The notes under the pieces: generated by a model
Seen by the model: the letters and a program-made list of their open reading frames with translations, nothing else
Told to the model about the DNA's origin: nothing
Databases searched by the model: none
DNA from: Bacillota bacterium
Lineage (GTDB): Bacteria; Bacillota; Clostridia; Peptostreptococcales; Anaerovoracaceae
Direction of reading: 5' to 3'
Assembly: GCA_029218545.1 (NCBI GenBank)
Contig: JAQXRN010000262.1
Coordinates: 1 to 42,674 of the forward strand
DNA: 42,674 nt
Made by a program: the position numbers and the translations under genes
In this document: in pieces, positions 33,249-41,928 of the stretch
How positions within the stretch are numbered: the first letter of the stretch is position 1
How the letters are laid out: every line of letters starts with the position of its first letter

Positions 33249-34895
33249 TTACTTAATGTACTTTTTCGCACCTTCAATTATTTCAGAGCTGATTCCCAGC
33301 ATCTTAGCAATATTCAGAGCATCCTTAGGCACTTCACCTTGCTTTTCTACTCTATACAGACGATAGTCCATATATTTCGATATTATATTTATCCTGTCAC
33401 GACGCTTCGCATACTGAATCTCTCTGTTAAGAAGAGTAAAGTCCGCATCAGCAAGCCCTCTAACCTGCATGTTTACCACTCCTTCAGTTTCAGTTACTGT
33501 TTCAAAGTGTGTCGTAATCAGGGACATATACGGTTTTTTAATAAGATAATCGACTAGAGATTTTGTAAGTGCAAGTCCTTCTACAGGATTTGTACCTGAC
33601 GCAATCTCGTCAATGAGGAGCAGAGTTCTTTCAACGCTGTGGTCAAGAATTTCCTTTAATTCTTCCATCTCACTGCCAAAGCTTGACAGCCCTCTTTCAA
33701 GAGACTGGCTGTCTCCGATAAGAATCTGCATATAATTGGATAATCCCAGTCTGGCTTTTTTTGCCGGCACAAAGAATCCATATTGTGCAAGTATGGTAAC
33801 CTGCCCGGTAAGCTTAAGGGAAATGGTCTTTCCACCCATATTTGCACCGGTAATGCATGTCACTCCATCCTTTAATTCAATGGAAACAGGGCAATACGGC
33901 TTACCCTTTGATTTTAATATATCTTCAACCTGAAGATTTCTGCCATCGGTCACCTCGATTACATGTTCATCTACTATCTCAGGCTTTGTACATTCATGTT
34001 TGATCGCATACAATGCCTTACCTAAGACTAAATCTAATGCACCGATTTTTTCACAGTTTTCAAGAAGAACATCTGCATGCTTTGCAATTTCCATTGAAAG
34101 TCTGCGGCAAACAACCGCTTCCTCTTCTTCAAGCTCTGCATTTATCTCATCCATCTGGCGCATGATTTGGAAAACCGCCTCATTTGCCTTAAGCTGGAAG
34201 GTTATCGACATGTAATCCTGGTCAACAATCTCAAGTTCTTCGATGCTTTTTATCTTTTCAAGTTCTGCACTTGTCTTGGAAACCACCACATCGAACTTCG
34301 GTGTCAGCATTACTCCATGTTCTTTTCTCAGTTCTTCCCTTTTTGCCTTCTGTTCCCTGCGGATTGCAAGTTCGTACTCTCTCTTTTTACCTCTCAGTTC
34401 CCTGAGTTTCTCGGAAAACTCATCATATATGTAAAAAGTATTGATTCTGTCCATTCTTGGGTCCAATACATTCAGAAGCTCTTCAGTATCTTCCAAAATG
34501 TACTCCCCTGGAATCAACGGTTCATGATCTTTTACTGTAAGCTGCAGTAACTTTCTCATGTTCAAAAGAAGGCTTTTTATTTCAAAGATTTCAACGACAG
34601 CCAAGGTCTGATTTGCAGCACGGCTTATGGAATGGGATACTTCCTTTATCATCATAAACAGCTGCTGAATCTGATCTACTGTTTTTTCGTTATTGCGGAC
34701 AAATTCTACCATATTGTCCAGCTTTTCAAATTCTTCTCTAAGCTCCTCTTCCTCTCCGGGAAAGTAAGGTTTCAATTCCTTAAGCTGTTTCTTCCCAAAG
34801 GGAGTGTTCAGATCTATGCTCTGCATCACATAGTCCAATCCTGTTTCGCTTCTGGTCTTAATGTTAGCCAATCTGCGATTTGAGCCCATTCTCAT
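33249..34895 (-). CDS. kamC: MutS-like ATPase, lysine 5,6-aminomutase reactivase KamC
   Basis: A 548-residue relative of MutS lacking the mismatch-recognition domain. It has a coiled-coil/clamp region (about 50-330), then the ABC-type ATPase: Walker A GANMGGKTISLK, signature-like SSFGSEMEELKEIL and Walker B LLIDEIASGTNPVEG. In lysine fermenters this gene travels with kamB and is assigned to reactivation of the B12 aminomutase when its cofactor is damaged; that role is taken from family naming, not seen here. Overlap or near-contact with kamB and kamD supports a shared complex. The start lies 11 bases after GGAGG. Confidence 0.85.
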   Translation of the reverse strand: MRMGSNRRLANIKTRSETGLDYVMQSIDLNTPFGKKQLKELKPYFPGEEEELREEFEKLDNMVEFVRNNEKTVDQIQQLFMMIKEVSHSISRAANQTLAVVEIFEIKSLLLNMRKLLQLTVKDHEPLIPGEYILEDTEELLNVLDPRMDRINTFYIYDEFSEKLRELRGKKREYELAIRREQKAKREELRKEHGVMLTPKFDVVVSKTSAELEKIKSIEELEIVDQDYMSITFQLKANEAVFQIMRQMDEINAELEEEEAVVCRRLSMEIAKHADVLLENCEKIGALDLVLGKALYAIKHECTKPEIVDEHVIEVTDGRNLQVEDILKSKGKPYCPVSIELKDGVTCITGANMGGKTISLKLTGQVTILAQYGFFVPAKKARLGLSNYMQILIGDSQSLERGLSSFGSEMEELKEILDHSVERTLLLIDEIASGTNPVEGLALTKSLVDYLIKKPYMSLITTHFETVTETEGVVNMQVRGLADADFTLLNREIQYAKRRDRINIISKYMDYRLYRVEKQGEVPKDALNIAKMLGISSEIIEGAKKYIK

Positions 34896-34915
34896 CTGTC
34901 AAAGCACCTCCCAAA

Positions 34916-35935
34916 TTACACTCTTACATCAATCACAGGTATTGCAGGTAACGCTTCCTGCATTGCAGACACCAGTGCTTCGCTGTCAAAGGAATAGCCT
35001 CCCGGAGCCCAAGGATTAACTGTAATTGCTGCAATTTCGATATTCTTAAGCACATTGACTCTGAAACCTTTTTTTCTCCACAGACCCCAGTCCATGGCGC
35101 TCAGGAAGATTTTAGTAGGATCCTTGAGAACGAACTTCACTCTTCTAAGCTTCATAAGGTTAATTTCTGAAATCACGCTATTGGTGAATGCACCGGGTAT
35201 GTATACATACTCTGTATCTTCGTCAATTGCATCATCTATGTATCTTGATGAGCCAAGTCCTGTAGCTAAATCCAGCTTCCTGCATCCGCCATTTTTATCT
35301 ACAATCATAATCTTGTCATCAAAGTTGTTTTCTTCTATTATTCTTCTCGCTTCGCATTCTTCCAACTCCGGAATGGAATACAGATTTACAACGTGAGCTG
35401 TTTCATCTACCACTCTCTTCATGCTGCGCGAAAGCACCGCTCCAGTTGAAAGGATAATTGCGTCCGATGTTTCCGGAGACGCGATGGATTTTCTATCAAT
35501 TGCACCATCGATTAAAATAATGCTGCATCCATATTCGAACATTTCCTGACACACCCTTTTGGTATCCATAGCTGCAGGTGTACCTGCAATCTGTACATAT
35601 CCGCTGTCAGCCACTCTGCAGATAAGCAAGTCACCCATAGGTGTGGAAAATCTGGTCTTTCTTAAAATTTCAAGGCCTGCATCAGCCTTTTCGTAAAGCT
35701 GTGTAGGCACTGTAACTATTGTATCTTGGTCTAAGTAGATTCTAGGCTTTTCTGTTCCTGTAACCAGGTCCTGGCTTTCACCATCACGGCCGATAGAAGT
35801 GACGCCGAGAAAAATACCATCGTCAATTGCTTCTTCTATCAAAAAGTTCATTGCAGTGGTTTTACCGGCATTTTTTGCCATACCTACGATAGAAAGTGTC
35901 TTATATTTAGTTGACAGGTCATACAGTAGCCCCAT
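34916..35935 (-). CDS. kamB: Lysine 5,6-aminomutase reactivase subunit KamB
   Basis: The P-loop partner of KamC. The track start (36103) would overlap kamA and translate a hairpin; I prefer the ATG at 35935, which follows AGAGGA and gives 339 residues (MGLLYDLSTKYKTLSI). The N-terminal Walker A is VGMAKNAGKTTAMN, with switch-like SIGRDGESQDLV and IILIDGAIDRKSIASPE further on. It is conserved beside kamA/kamC in lysine fermenters. The family function is presumed reactivation or assembly of the aminomutase. A strong intercistronic hairpin precedes it. Confidence 0.83.
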   Translation of the reverse strand: MGLLYDLSTKYKTLSIVGMAKNAGKTTAMNFLIEEAIDDGIFLGVTSIGRDGESQDLVTGTEKPRIYLDQDTIVTVPTQLYEKADAGLEILRKTRFSTPMGDLLICRVADSGYVQIAGTPAAMDTKRVCQEMFEYGCSIILIDGAIDRKSIASPETSDAIILSTGAVLSRSMKRVVDETAHVVNLYSIPELEECEARRIIEENNFDDKIMIVDKNGGCRKLDLATGLGSSRYIDDAIDEDTEYVYIPGAFTNSVISEINLMKLRRVKFVLKDPTKIFLSAMDWGLWRKKGFRVNVLKNIEIAAITVNPWAPGGYSFDSEALVSAMQEALPAIPVIDVRV

Positions 35936-35958
35936 TTTATCTTTTCCTCTTTTCATAC

Positions 35959-35988
35959 CTATAGGGAGACCTGCCGGTCCCCCTATAG
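35959..35988 (-). promoter_or_regulatory. Intercistronic hairpin between kamA and kamB
   Basis: Thirteen-base arms (CTATAGGGGGACC / GGTCTCCCTATAG, one G-U pair) with a four-base loop lie between the kamA stop and the kamB ribosome site. No T-run follows, so it is not a standard terminator. It may stabilise or process the upstream kdd-kamA message. Confidence 0.6.
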
Positions 35989-36020
35989 ATGATGTTTTTA
36001 TTTTTCTGCTGAAAGAATAA

Positions 36021-37280
36021 TTATTTCTTATTTCTTTCGTGTCTAGCAAGGTTGGATGGTTCCATGAATCTGATTTCTGGACCTTCACCAAGAGCAGAAA
36101 CACCCTGGTACTTGTATTCCTTCTTGCCTGTGCAGTAGTCGCACTTGCATTCTAAGTCTGGTAACTGAGGTTCAGTGTATGTAGTAATGATACCTTCGTA
36201 GTTTCTTAAGATTACCTTGTGTGGAGTCTGAGAAATTACGTACTGTGGCATTACTGGAGTCTTACCACCACCACCAGGAGCGTCAACTACGAATGTAGGA
36301 ACTGCGTAACCTGAAGTGTGTCCTCTTAAACCTTCCATGATTTCGATACCCTTTGAAACAGGAGTTCTGAAGTGTTCGATACCCATTGAAAGGTCGCAGA
36401 TGTAGATGTAGTAAGGTCTTACTCTGTTCTTAACTAGAGTATGCATTAAGTCTCTCATGATGTGCTTACAATCGTTAACACCTCTTAAAAGAACTGACTG
36501 GTTACCTAAAGGAATACCAGCATCTGCAAGCTTTCTAACAGCTTCCATAGCGTCTGGAGTCATTTCCTTTGGATGGTTGAAGTGAGTATTTAACCAGATT
36601 GGGTGATACTTCTTCAGCATTTCAACTAACTTGTCAGTAATTCTCATTGGCATTACAACTGGAGTTCTTGAACCGATTCTTACGATTTCTACATGAGGAA
36701 TCTTTCTTAATTCGGAAATGATGTATTCTAAAACATCGTCTTCTACGCAAAGAGCGTCACCACCGGAAAGAAGTACGTCTCTAACCTGTGGAGTCTTTCT
36801 GATGTATTCGATACATGCATTGATATCTTCCATTGATCTTGCACCATCAGTTTCACCAGCAAGTCTTCTTCTTGTGCAGTGTCTGCAGTACATTGAGCAC
36901 TGGTCAGTGATTAAGAATAAAACTCTGTCTGGATATCTGTGAGTTAAACCAGGAGCTGGAGAGTCAGCATCTTCGTGAAGAGGGTCTAAGTCATCAGCTT
37001 CGGATCTGTGCATTTCCTTTAAAGTAGGAACTGCCTGCATTCTTACTGGACATCTTGGATCGTCTGGGTCCATGATGGAAGCATAGTAAGGAGTGATACC
37101 TACTCTGAAACCACCGATAACCTTTTCGATTTCTTCCTTTTCCTGTTCAGTTAAATTTACAACCTGACAAATATCTTCAACAGTTGTTAATCTGTTTTCT
37201 ACCTGCCAATGCCAGTCATTCCACTGTTCATCAGTAACGTCTTTGAATAAAGGAATGTCTTTCCAATTTCTTACAGCCAT
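36021..37280 (-). CDS. kamA: Lysine 2,3-aminomutase
   Basis: A radical-SAM, PLP-dependent enzyme converting L-lysine to L-beta-lysine, the first step of the pathway. The 419-residue protein has the CxxxCxxC cluster CSMYCRHC (about residues 128-135), the PLP-binding Lys in APGGGGKTPVMP (about 340) and the zinc-binding C-terminal CKCDYC motif. The length is normal for the Clostridium enzyme. It lies downstream of the two kdd copies and upstream of kamB. Its SAM demand links it to the riboswitch-controlled metK in the same window. Confidence 0.97.
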   Translation of the reverse strand: MAVRNWKDIPLFKDVTDEQWNDWHWQVENRLTTVEDICQVVNLTEQEKEEIEKVIGGFRVGITPYYASIMDPDDPRCPVRMQAVPTLKEMHRSEADDLDPLHEDADSPAPGLTHRYPDRVLFLITDQCSMYCRHCTRRRLAGETDGARSMEDINACIEYIRKTPQVRDVLLSGGDALCVEDDVLEYIISELRKIPHVEIVRIGSRTPVVMPMRITDKLVEMLKKYHPIWLNTHFNHPKEMTPDAMEAVRKLADAGIPLGNQSVLLRGVNDCKHIMRDLMHTLVKNRVRPYYIYICDLSMGIEHFRTPVSKGIEIMEGLRGHTSGYAVPTFVVDAPGGGGKTPVMPQYVISQTPHKVILRNYEGIITTYTEPQLPDLECKCDYCTGKKEYKYQGVSALGEGPEIRFMEPSNLARHERNKK

Positions 37281-37333
37281 ATTAATCTCCTTAAATTTGT
37301 TAATTTGATTTGGTTTTTATAAATGCACTTAAA

Positions 37334-38407
37334 TTAAGCGTACATTTCTTCGAATAATTTTCTTAAGCCAGCATGTTCTCTTAAGCACTGCAGAGTGATT
37401 GCAGCGTGGCCCTTAGTGTAACCGTTACCAATAATCATGTTAACGTCCTTACCAACACCTTCAGCTCCTAATGCAGCCTTTGTGAAGGAAGTAGCCATTG
37501 AGAAGAAGTATACTGTACCTTCGTCCTTAGTTGCTAAGATGGAAGCCATTTCTGTGTTTTCGATGTTTACACAGTTGATTACTACGTCGAATAATTCGCC
37601 GTTAGTTAATTCCATAGCCTTGTTGTACATTCCAACTGCATCTGTAGCATCTAAGTGGAAATATTCGTCAGCTAAATCAAGAGCTCTTGCTCTGTCTTCT
37701 GACTTCTGGGAACCAGCAGCGCATACTACCTTACCAGTTACACCAGCTCTCTTCTTAGCTTCGTATAAGCAAAGAAGACCTGACTTACCGCCACCACCGA
37801 TTACAAGAACCTTCTGACCGGACTGAACTAATTTAGCAGCCTGAGCAGGAGCACCTGCAACGTCTAAAGCAGAAAGTGCTAATCCTTCTGGCATATCATC
37901 AGGAATGATTCCATAGATGCCAGACTGGAATAAGATTGCCTGACCCTTAATATCAACCTGGTCGATTGCAGGTCTCATTTCAAGGATTTCATCAATCTTT
38001 AATGGAGTTAAGGATAAGGATACTAAAGTAGCAATCTTGTCGCCAACCTTTAAATCACCTACGTAAGCAGGTCCGATTTCCTTAACTGTACCTAAAAGCA
38101 TACCGCCGGAACCAGTCCATGGGTTTTTGTGCTTGCCAGCTTTTTCTACGATTGACATCATAGTTTCTTTAACTTTGTTCATTTCAGCTTCATCGCCTTC
38201 GATGTCAGCTGGCTTCTTGCCATCGCAAGCTCTTCTTACGATTTCTGTGAAAGAAGCGGAGTCGATGTTTAATGTCTGAACATCGATTAGAACTTCGTTG
38301 TCATAGATTTCCATTGTGTTGTCAATTACGTCAGCTGGCTGTGGTAATACTCCCTTTGGAGAGATTACTCTGTGTGTACCATATGGGCATCCTTTTTTCA
38401 TTTTCAT
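37334..38407 (-). CDS. kdd: 3,5-diaminohexanoate dehydrogenase, copy 1
   Basis: NAD-dependent oxidative deaminase turning L-erythro-3,5-diaminohexanoate into 3-keto-5-aminohexanoate and ammonia. The ATG at 38407, next to AGGAGG, gives 357 residues (the track start adds 17 residues of leader); an ATG six bases later is also possible. Landmarks are YGTHRVISPKGVLPQPADVID, HKNPWTGSGGMLLG, the nucleotide-binding GGGGKSGLLC (about 220) and FSMATSFTKAALGAEGVGKDVNM. Compared with copy 2 it carries an extra acidic loop (KKPADIEGDEAEMNKV, about 67). Why two copies are kept is unknown. Confidence 0.95.
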   Translation of the reverse strand: MKMKKGCPYGTHRVISPKGVLPQPADVIDNTMEIYDNEVLIDVQTLNIDSASFTEIVRRACDGKKPADIEGDEAEMNKVKETMMSIVEKAGKHKNPWTGSGGMLLGTVKEIGPAYVGDLKVGDKIATLVSLSLTPLKIDEILEMRPAIDQVDIKGQAILFQSGIYGIIPDDMPEGLALSALDVAGAPAQAAKLVQSGQKVLVIGGGGKSGLLCLYEAKKRAGVTGKVVCAAGSQKSEDRARALDLADEYFHLDATDAVGMYNKAMELTNGELFDVVINCVNIENTEMASILATKDEGTVYFFSMATSFTKAALGAEGVGKDVNMIIGNGYTKGHAAITLQCLREHAGLRKLFEEMYA

Positions 38408-38537
38408 TTTCCTCCTAGAAAATCTTATAAATTTTGAACCCGAATCGCTCGAGTACAACTTACCAATTTAATTATATTACAACCCCATTGATTTTTCTAT
38501 ATAAAAGTATGAAACGCTTTGCAATATAGTACAAGAA

Positions 38538-39575
38538 TTATGCGTACAGTTCAGCAAATAACTTCATAATTCTTTCGTCTTCTCTAAGAACCTGAAGTGC
38601 AGCGTTTGCATGTCCCTTTGTATAGCCGTTACCGATTAGCATGTTAACGTCCTTACCAACACCTTCAGCTCCTAATGCAGCCTTTGTGAAGGAAGTTGCC
38701 ATTGAGAAGAAGTATACAAGGCCGTTATCTTTACATGCTAAGATTGAAGACATTTCTGTGTTAGGAATGTTAACTACGTTGATAACTACGTCAGCTAATT
38801 CACCATCAGTTGCTTCCATGATTTCGTTGTACATTCCAACTGCATCTGTAGCATCTACTACTAAGTATTCGTCAGCACACTTTACAGACATAGCTCTGTT
38901 TAATGACTTTTTGAATCCATCTACGCAGATAACCTTACCGTTGATACCAACCTGCTTCTTAGCCTGCCAGCAGCAAAGGATGCCGGACTTTCCGCCACCA
39001 CCCATTACAACTACAGTGTCGCCAGGCTTGCAGATTTTAGCTGTCTGAGCAGGAGCACCTGCAACGTCAAGAACTGATAATGCTAATTCCTTAGGCATGT
39101 CCTTAGGAAGGATTCCGTATAATCCGGACTGGAATAAAATAGCTTCACCCTTTACGTCAACCTGGTCGATTTCAGGTCTTACTTCTTTGATTTCTTCGAT
39201 CTTAAGTGGAGTTAAGGATAAGGATACTAATGTAGCAATCTTGTCACCAACTCTTAAATCTCCTTCAAAGTTAGGTCCGATAGCTTTTACCTTACCGATT
39301 AACATACCGCCGGAACCTGTCCATGGATTCTTGTGCTTACCGGTAGTTTCAACGATATTCATGATGATCTTCTTGATTTCTTCAACATCTCCGCCAGCTC
39401 TCTTTTCGATTTCTGTGAATGATGCAGAGTCAATGTTTAATGTATGTACATCGATTAAAACTTCGTTATCATAGATTTCCATTGTGTTATCGATAACATC
39501 CGCAGGCTGTGGTAATACACCCTTTGGTTCGATTACTCTGTGTGTTCCGTAAATGTCACCTTTTTTAAATTCCAT
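38538..39575 (-). CDS. kdd: 3,5-diaminohexanoate dehydrogenase, copy 2
   Basis: A second, 345-residue Kdd with the same landmarks as copy 1 (YGTHRVIEPKGVLPQPADVID, GGGGKSGILC, TSFTKAALGAEGVGKDVNM). It lies first in the operon, directly behind a sigma-54 promoter, and is the standard length for the family. The two copies share long stretches with identity even at silent positions, such as 78 bases with one mismatch near the 3' end, so they are either a recent duplication or undergo gene conversion. The N-terminal half of the neighbouring sigma-54 activator is a third, degenerate relative. Confidence 0.95.
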   Translation of the reverse strand: MEFKKGDIYGTHRVIEPKGVLPQPADVIDNTMEIYDNEVLIDVHTLNIDSASFTEIEKRAGGDVEEIKKIIMNIVETTGKHKNPWTGSGGMLIGKVKAIGPNFEGDLRVGDKIATLVSLSLTPLKIEEIKEVRPEIDQVDVKGEAILFQSGLYGILPKDMPKELALSVLDVAGAPAQTAKICKPGDTVVVMGGGGKSGILCCWQAKKQVGINGKVICVDGFKKSLNRAMSVKCADEYLVVDATDAVGMYNEIMEATDGELADVVINVVNIPNTEMSSILACKDNGLVYFFSMATSFTKAALGAEGVGKDVNMLIGNGYTKGHANAALQVLREDERIMKLFAELYA

Positions 39576-39624
39576 TGTTTATTTGTCTCCTTTTCTTTTC
39601 AAAACTTCGCTATAAATATATTAA

Positions 39625-39639
39625 GCAAGTTCTGTGCCA
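39625..39639 (-). promoter_or_regulatory. Sigma-54 (-24/-12) promoter of the kdd-kam operon
   Basis: The minus strand reads TGGCACAGAACTTGC, matching TGGCAC-N5-TTGC with exactly ten bases between the invariant GG and GC. Transcription should begin near 39613, about 38 bp before kdd copy 2. Confidence 0.88.
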
Positions 39640-39748
39640 TATGCATAATTCTCTTATACATATCAGGGGTCCACGGTAGCTTTGTTGAGATTGACACATT
39701 TTTATCACTTTCGATTATTTTTGCAGGCAAGCAACAGTTCGTTTCTTT

Positions 39749-39764
39749 GAACCGATTTCGTTTC
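39749..39764. promoter_or_regulatory. Second, weaker activator-binding site upstream of the kdd promoter
   Basis: GAACCGATTTCGTTTC is an imperfect relative of the palindrome at 39780-39795, starting 31 bp from it (about three helical turns, same DNA face) and centred about 145 bp upstream of the predicted start site. Confidence 0.5.
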
Positions 39765-39769
39765 ATACA

Positions 39770-39805
39770 AAAACAATGCGAACCGAAATATGTTCGCATT
39801 GTTTT
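39770..39805 (-). terminator. Terminator of the sigma-54 activator gene, containing an activator site
   Basis: Fourteen-base perfect arms AAAACAATGCGAAC / GTTCGCATTGTTTT with an eight-base loop, continuing into TTTTTG on the minus strand, lie about 40 bases after the activator stop. The inner 16 bases (39780-39795) match the palindrome found before kal. Confidence 0.75.
39780..39795. promoter_or_regulatory. Upstream activator site (UAS) candidate for the kdd operon
   Basis: Read on the minus strand it is GAACATATTTCGGTTC, differing at two central bases from GAACATAAATCGGTTC before kal. It is centred about 175 bp upstream of the predicted sigma-54 start, a normal enhancer distance. Confidence 0.7.
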
Positions 39806-39847
39806 CCAGTCGATTTTATTCTGCTTTCCATCTGCAAAAAAGTCTGC

Positions 39848-41905
39848 CTAGAGCTCATACTTTTTCTTCTTCCTAACAAGCTGAGTCTGGCTTATCCCTA
39901 TAGCCTTTGCAGCCTTTCTGGTTGACCCGTATTTTTCACAGGCATACTTAATCAGACCCTTTTCATACTCATCAACAGCTTTCTGCAAATCTATTTCCTG
40001 CTGCAGTCCGTTATCAGCGCCCGGCGCATCTAGCTCCATAATATCACTGTGATTATCTTTCATTACATCCATAAGAGTTATATCCTCACCGCCGGCCCCA
40101 ATCATCAGCCTCTGTACTGTATTTTCAAGTTCCCTGATATTTCCCGGCCATTGCTGCTGCTTCAGATACTCCATGGCACTATCGGATATACCCCTTTTAA
40201 CACCAAACTTCTTGTTATACTTAGAAAGAAAATGATTTACTAAAACAGGTATATCTTCAGGTCTTTCCTCAAGGCTCGGTATCTTTATCGGCACCACATT
40301 AAGTCTGTAATATAGATCTCGTCTGAACTTGCCCTCTTCTACAAATTTTTCAAGATTCCTGTTGGTCGCCGATATTATTCTTACATTGGTTTTGACAGGA
40401 GTTGTCCCTCCAACCCTGTAAAATTCACCATCCTGAATAACTCTCAGCAATTTTGCCTGCATCTCAAGAGGCAGCTCTCCGATTTCATCGAGGAACATAA
40501 CCCCATTGTTTGCCAGTTCAAAATACCCTTTTTTGCCTGTGTTGCTGGCTCCTGTAAACGCTCCTTTTTCGTATCCGAAAAACTCAGATTCTATCAGCGA
40601 CGGAGAAATGGCGCCACAGTTGATTTTTACAAAAGGCTGAAGACGTCTTTCACTGTTTTTTTGTATTATATTAGCTGCCTTTTCCTTACCTACACCGGTA
40701 TCTCCGAAAATCAGTACATTGCAGTCGTATTTCGAAACCTTAGTCATATCCTCAAGGACCTTAATCATCGCTTTGCTTCTGAAAACAAAATCCTCCATCA
40801 GAGTCTTCCCGATGAGTTCCTGCACATAAGGGCTCTCAATCTTATCCTCTTCTTCCGCATCGGCTTTGTGTTCTACTACTTGAACATTTTCAAAATATGG
40901 CGCAAGCTCTTTTACCAGTTCAACGTCAAACTCGTTATATCCTTCCAGGTAGCCTTCTGCCCCTCGCACATCCAGAGACTTGGATAAAGACTCTGTAATG
41001 TACAGAGCAATATTAAGATTGTTGATAAGATTGGCAAAGAGCACCGTTCCGCCCGGTTTTGTAGCAAGAATATTGATGGTTTCAGCTCCCGGTATCTCTG
41101 CACAGTTTACAGAAAGGTCATAAAGAGACTCTTCTCCGATTTTTTCCATGCACTCAACAGGCTTTAATATGTCTAGAAAACTAACTTCATCAAATACTTC
41201 AGAAATCAGGTCATCTATTCCCTTTCCTGCGATTATAGTATTGCTTCGCTTGTCCAAAAGACACTTTATCACACAATCAACGCCCAGCTCCCTTCTTATT
41301 ACATATCCGTAAAGAAGATTTGTAATCATGCTGTCTCCAACGATGAGGAACTTCTTCTTATCTCCGATAAGACTCTTGAGTCTGAAAGGAGTCCCCGACT
41401 GGTCAAAGGCAAACATAAGGATATCATGAGGCATATCTTCCGGTGCCTTGACTACAGGAATAAGGTTATGCACGATAACATATCCCTTTGCTTCTACCTG
41501 GTGAAAGGCTTTATCTACAGATATTATATCCTCTATGTACATGGGCATGGAAGCCGCAGAAGCATTGCAAATAACCAAATCTCCTACCTTCAGACCCTTT
41601 TGATTATCGTAGTCCTTGCCTATTTCTTCAACAACACCCATTACCAACCCTCCGGTATCAGATATTGGATTGTGAAGTTTCCCCCTTCTTATTATAATGT
41701 CGATTATATTCTGTTTAATTCGCTTATCATCGTTGTTGGATTCCGTGCATATCTGCTTAAATCCGGTACCTTCAAGATGGATTCGCTTTATGGATACTCT
41801 GAGCTCGTCAGGATAAATATTTCTGTTATTGTCAAGTTTCCACGCCGAAGTCGGCAAAACATGTTGTGGTTCGAGGACTCGTCTTTTACCATATTTATTT
41901 GGCAT
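39848..41905 (-). CDS. Sigma-54-dependent activator with an N-terminal Kdd-like sensor domain
   Basis: A 685-residue fusion. Residues 1 to about 345 align by eye with Kdd: YGKRRVLEPQHVLPTSAWKLDN against YGTHRVIEPKGVLPQPADVIDN, LHNPISDTGGLVMG against HKNPWTGSGGMLIG, then AEIPGAETINILATKPGGTVLFA. The nucleotide-binding GGGGKSG is replaced by GDSMITN, so catalysis is probably lost. The AAA+ domain (about 375-600) has Walker A GDTGVGKE, the sigma-54-contact loop GAFTGA and Walker B MFLDEIGELP. The Fis-type HTH is at the end (STRKAAKAIGISQTQLVRKKKKY). It should bind upstream sites and open sigma-54 promoters of the lysine genes, sensing a pathway intermediate (inferred). AAGGAG precedes the start. 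Confidence 0.9.
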   Translation of the reverse strand: MPNKYGKRRVLEPQHVLPTSAWKLDNNRNIYPDELRVSIKRIHLEGTGFKQICTESNNDDKRIKQNIIDIIIRRGKLHNPISDTGGLVMGVVEEIGKDYDNQKGLKVGDLVICNASAASMPMYIEDIISVDKAFHQVEAKGYVIVHNLIPVVKAPEDMPHDILMFAFDQSGTPFRLKSLIGDKKKFLIVGDSMITNLLYGYVIRRELGVDCVIKCLLDKRSNTIIAGKGIDDLISEVFDEVSFLDILKPVECMEKIGEESLYDLSVNCAEIPGAETINILATKPGGTVLFANLINNLNIALYITESLSKSLDVRGAEGYLEGYNEFDVELVKELAPYFENVQVVEHKADAEEEDKIESPYVQELIGKTLMEDFVFRSKAMIKVLEDMTKVSKYDCNVLIFGDTGVGKEKAANIIQKNSERRLQPFVKINCGAISPSLIESEFFGYEKGAFTGASNTGKKGYFELANNGVMFLDEIGELPLEMQAKLLRVIQDGEFYRVGGTTPVKTNVRIISATNRNLEKFVEEGKFRRDLYYRLNVVPIKIPSLEERPEDIPVLVNHFLSKYNKKFGVKRGISDSAMEYLKQQQWPGNIRELENTVQRLMIGAGGEDITLMDVMKDNHSDIMELDAPGADNGLQQEIDLQKAVDEYEKGLIKYACEKYGSTRKAAKAIGISQTQLVRKKKKYEL

Positions 41906-41928
41906 TTTGTGTTCACTCCTTTTTTGCT

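Noticed and set aside
35936-36103. Extended N-terminus of KamB
   Set aside because: It would translate through the intercistronic hairpin and overlap kamA by 83 bases, without a ribosome site; the ATG at 35935 is well placed.
38408-38537. Second sigma-54 promoter between the two kdd copies
   Set aside because: A TTGCA-like word exists on the minus strand, but there is no GG element at the required spacing; a TATAAT is present, but its -35 is poor.
37437-39474. Long plus-strand ORFs (125-135 residues) opposite the kdd genes
   Set aside because: They mirror each other only because the kdd genes are paralogues; they have no ribosome sites, and the minus-strand frames are clearly the coding ones.
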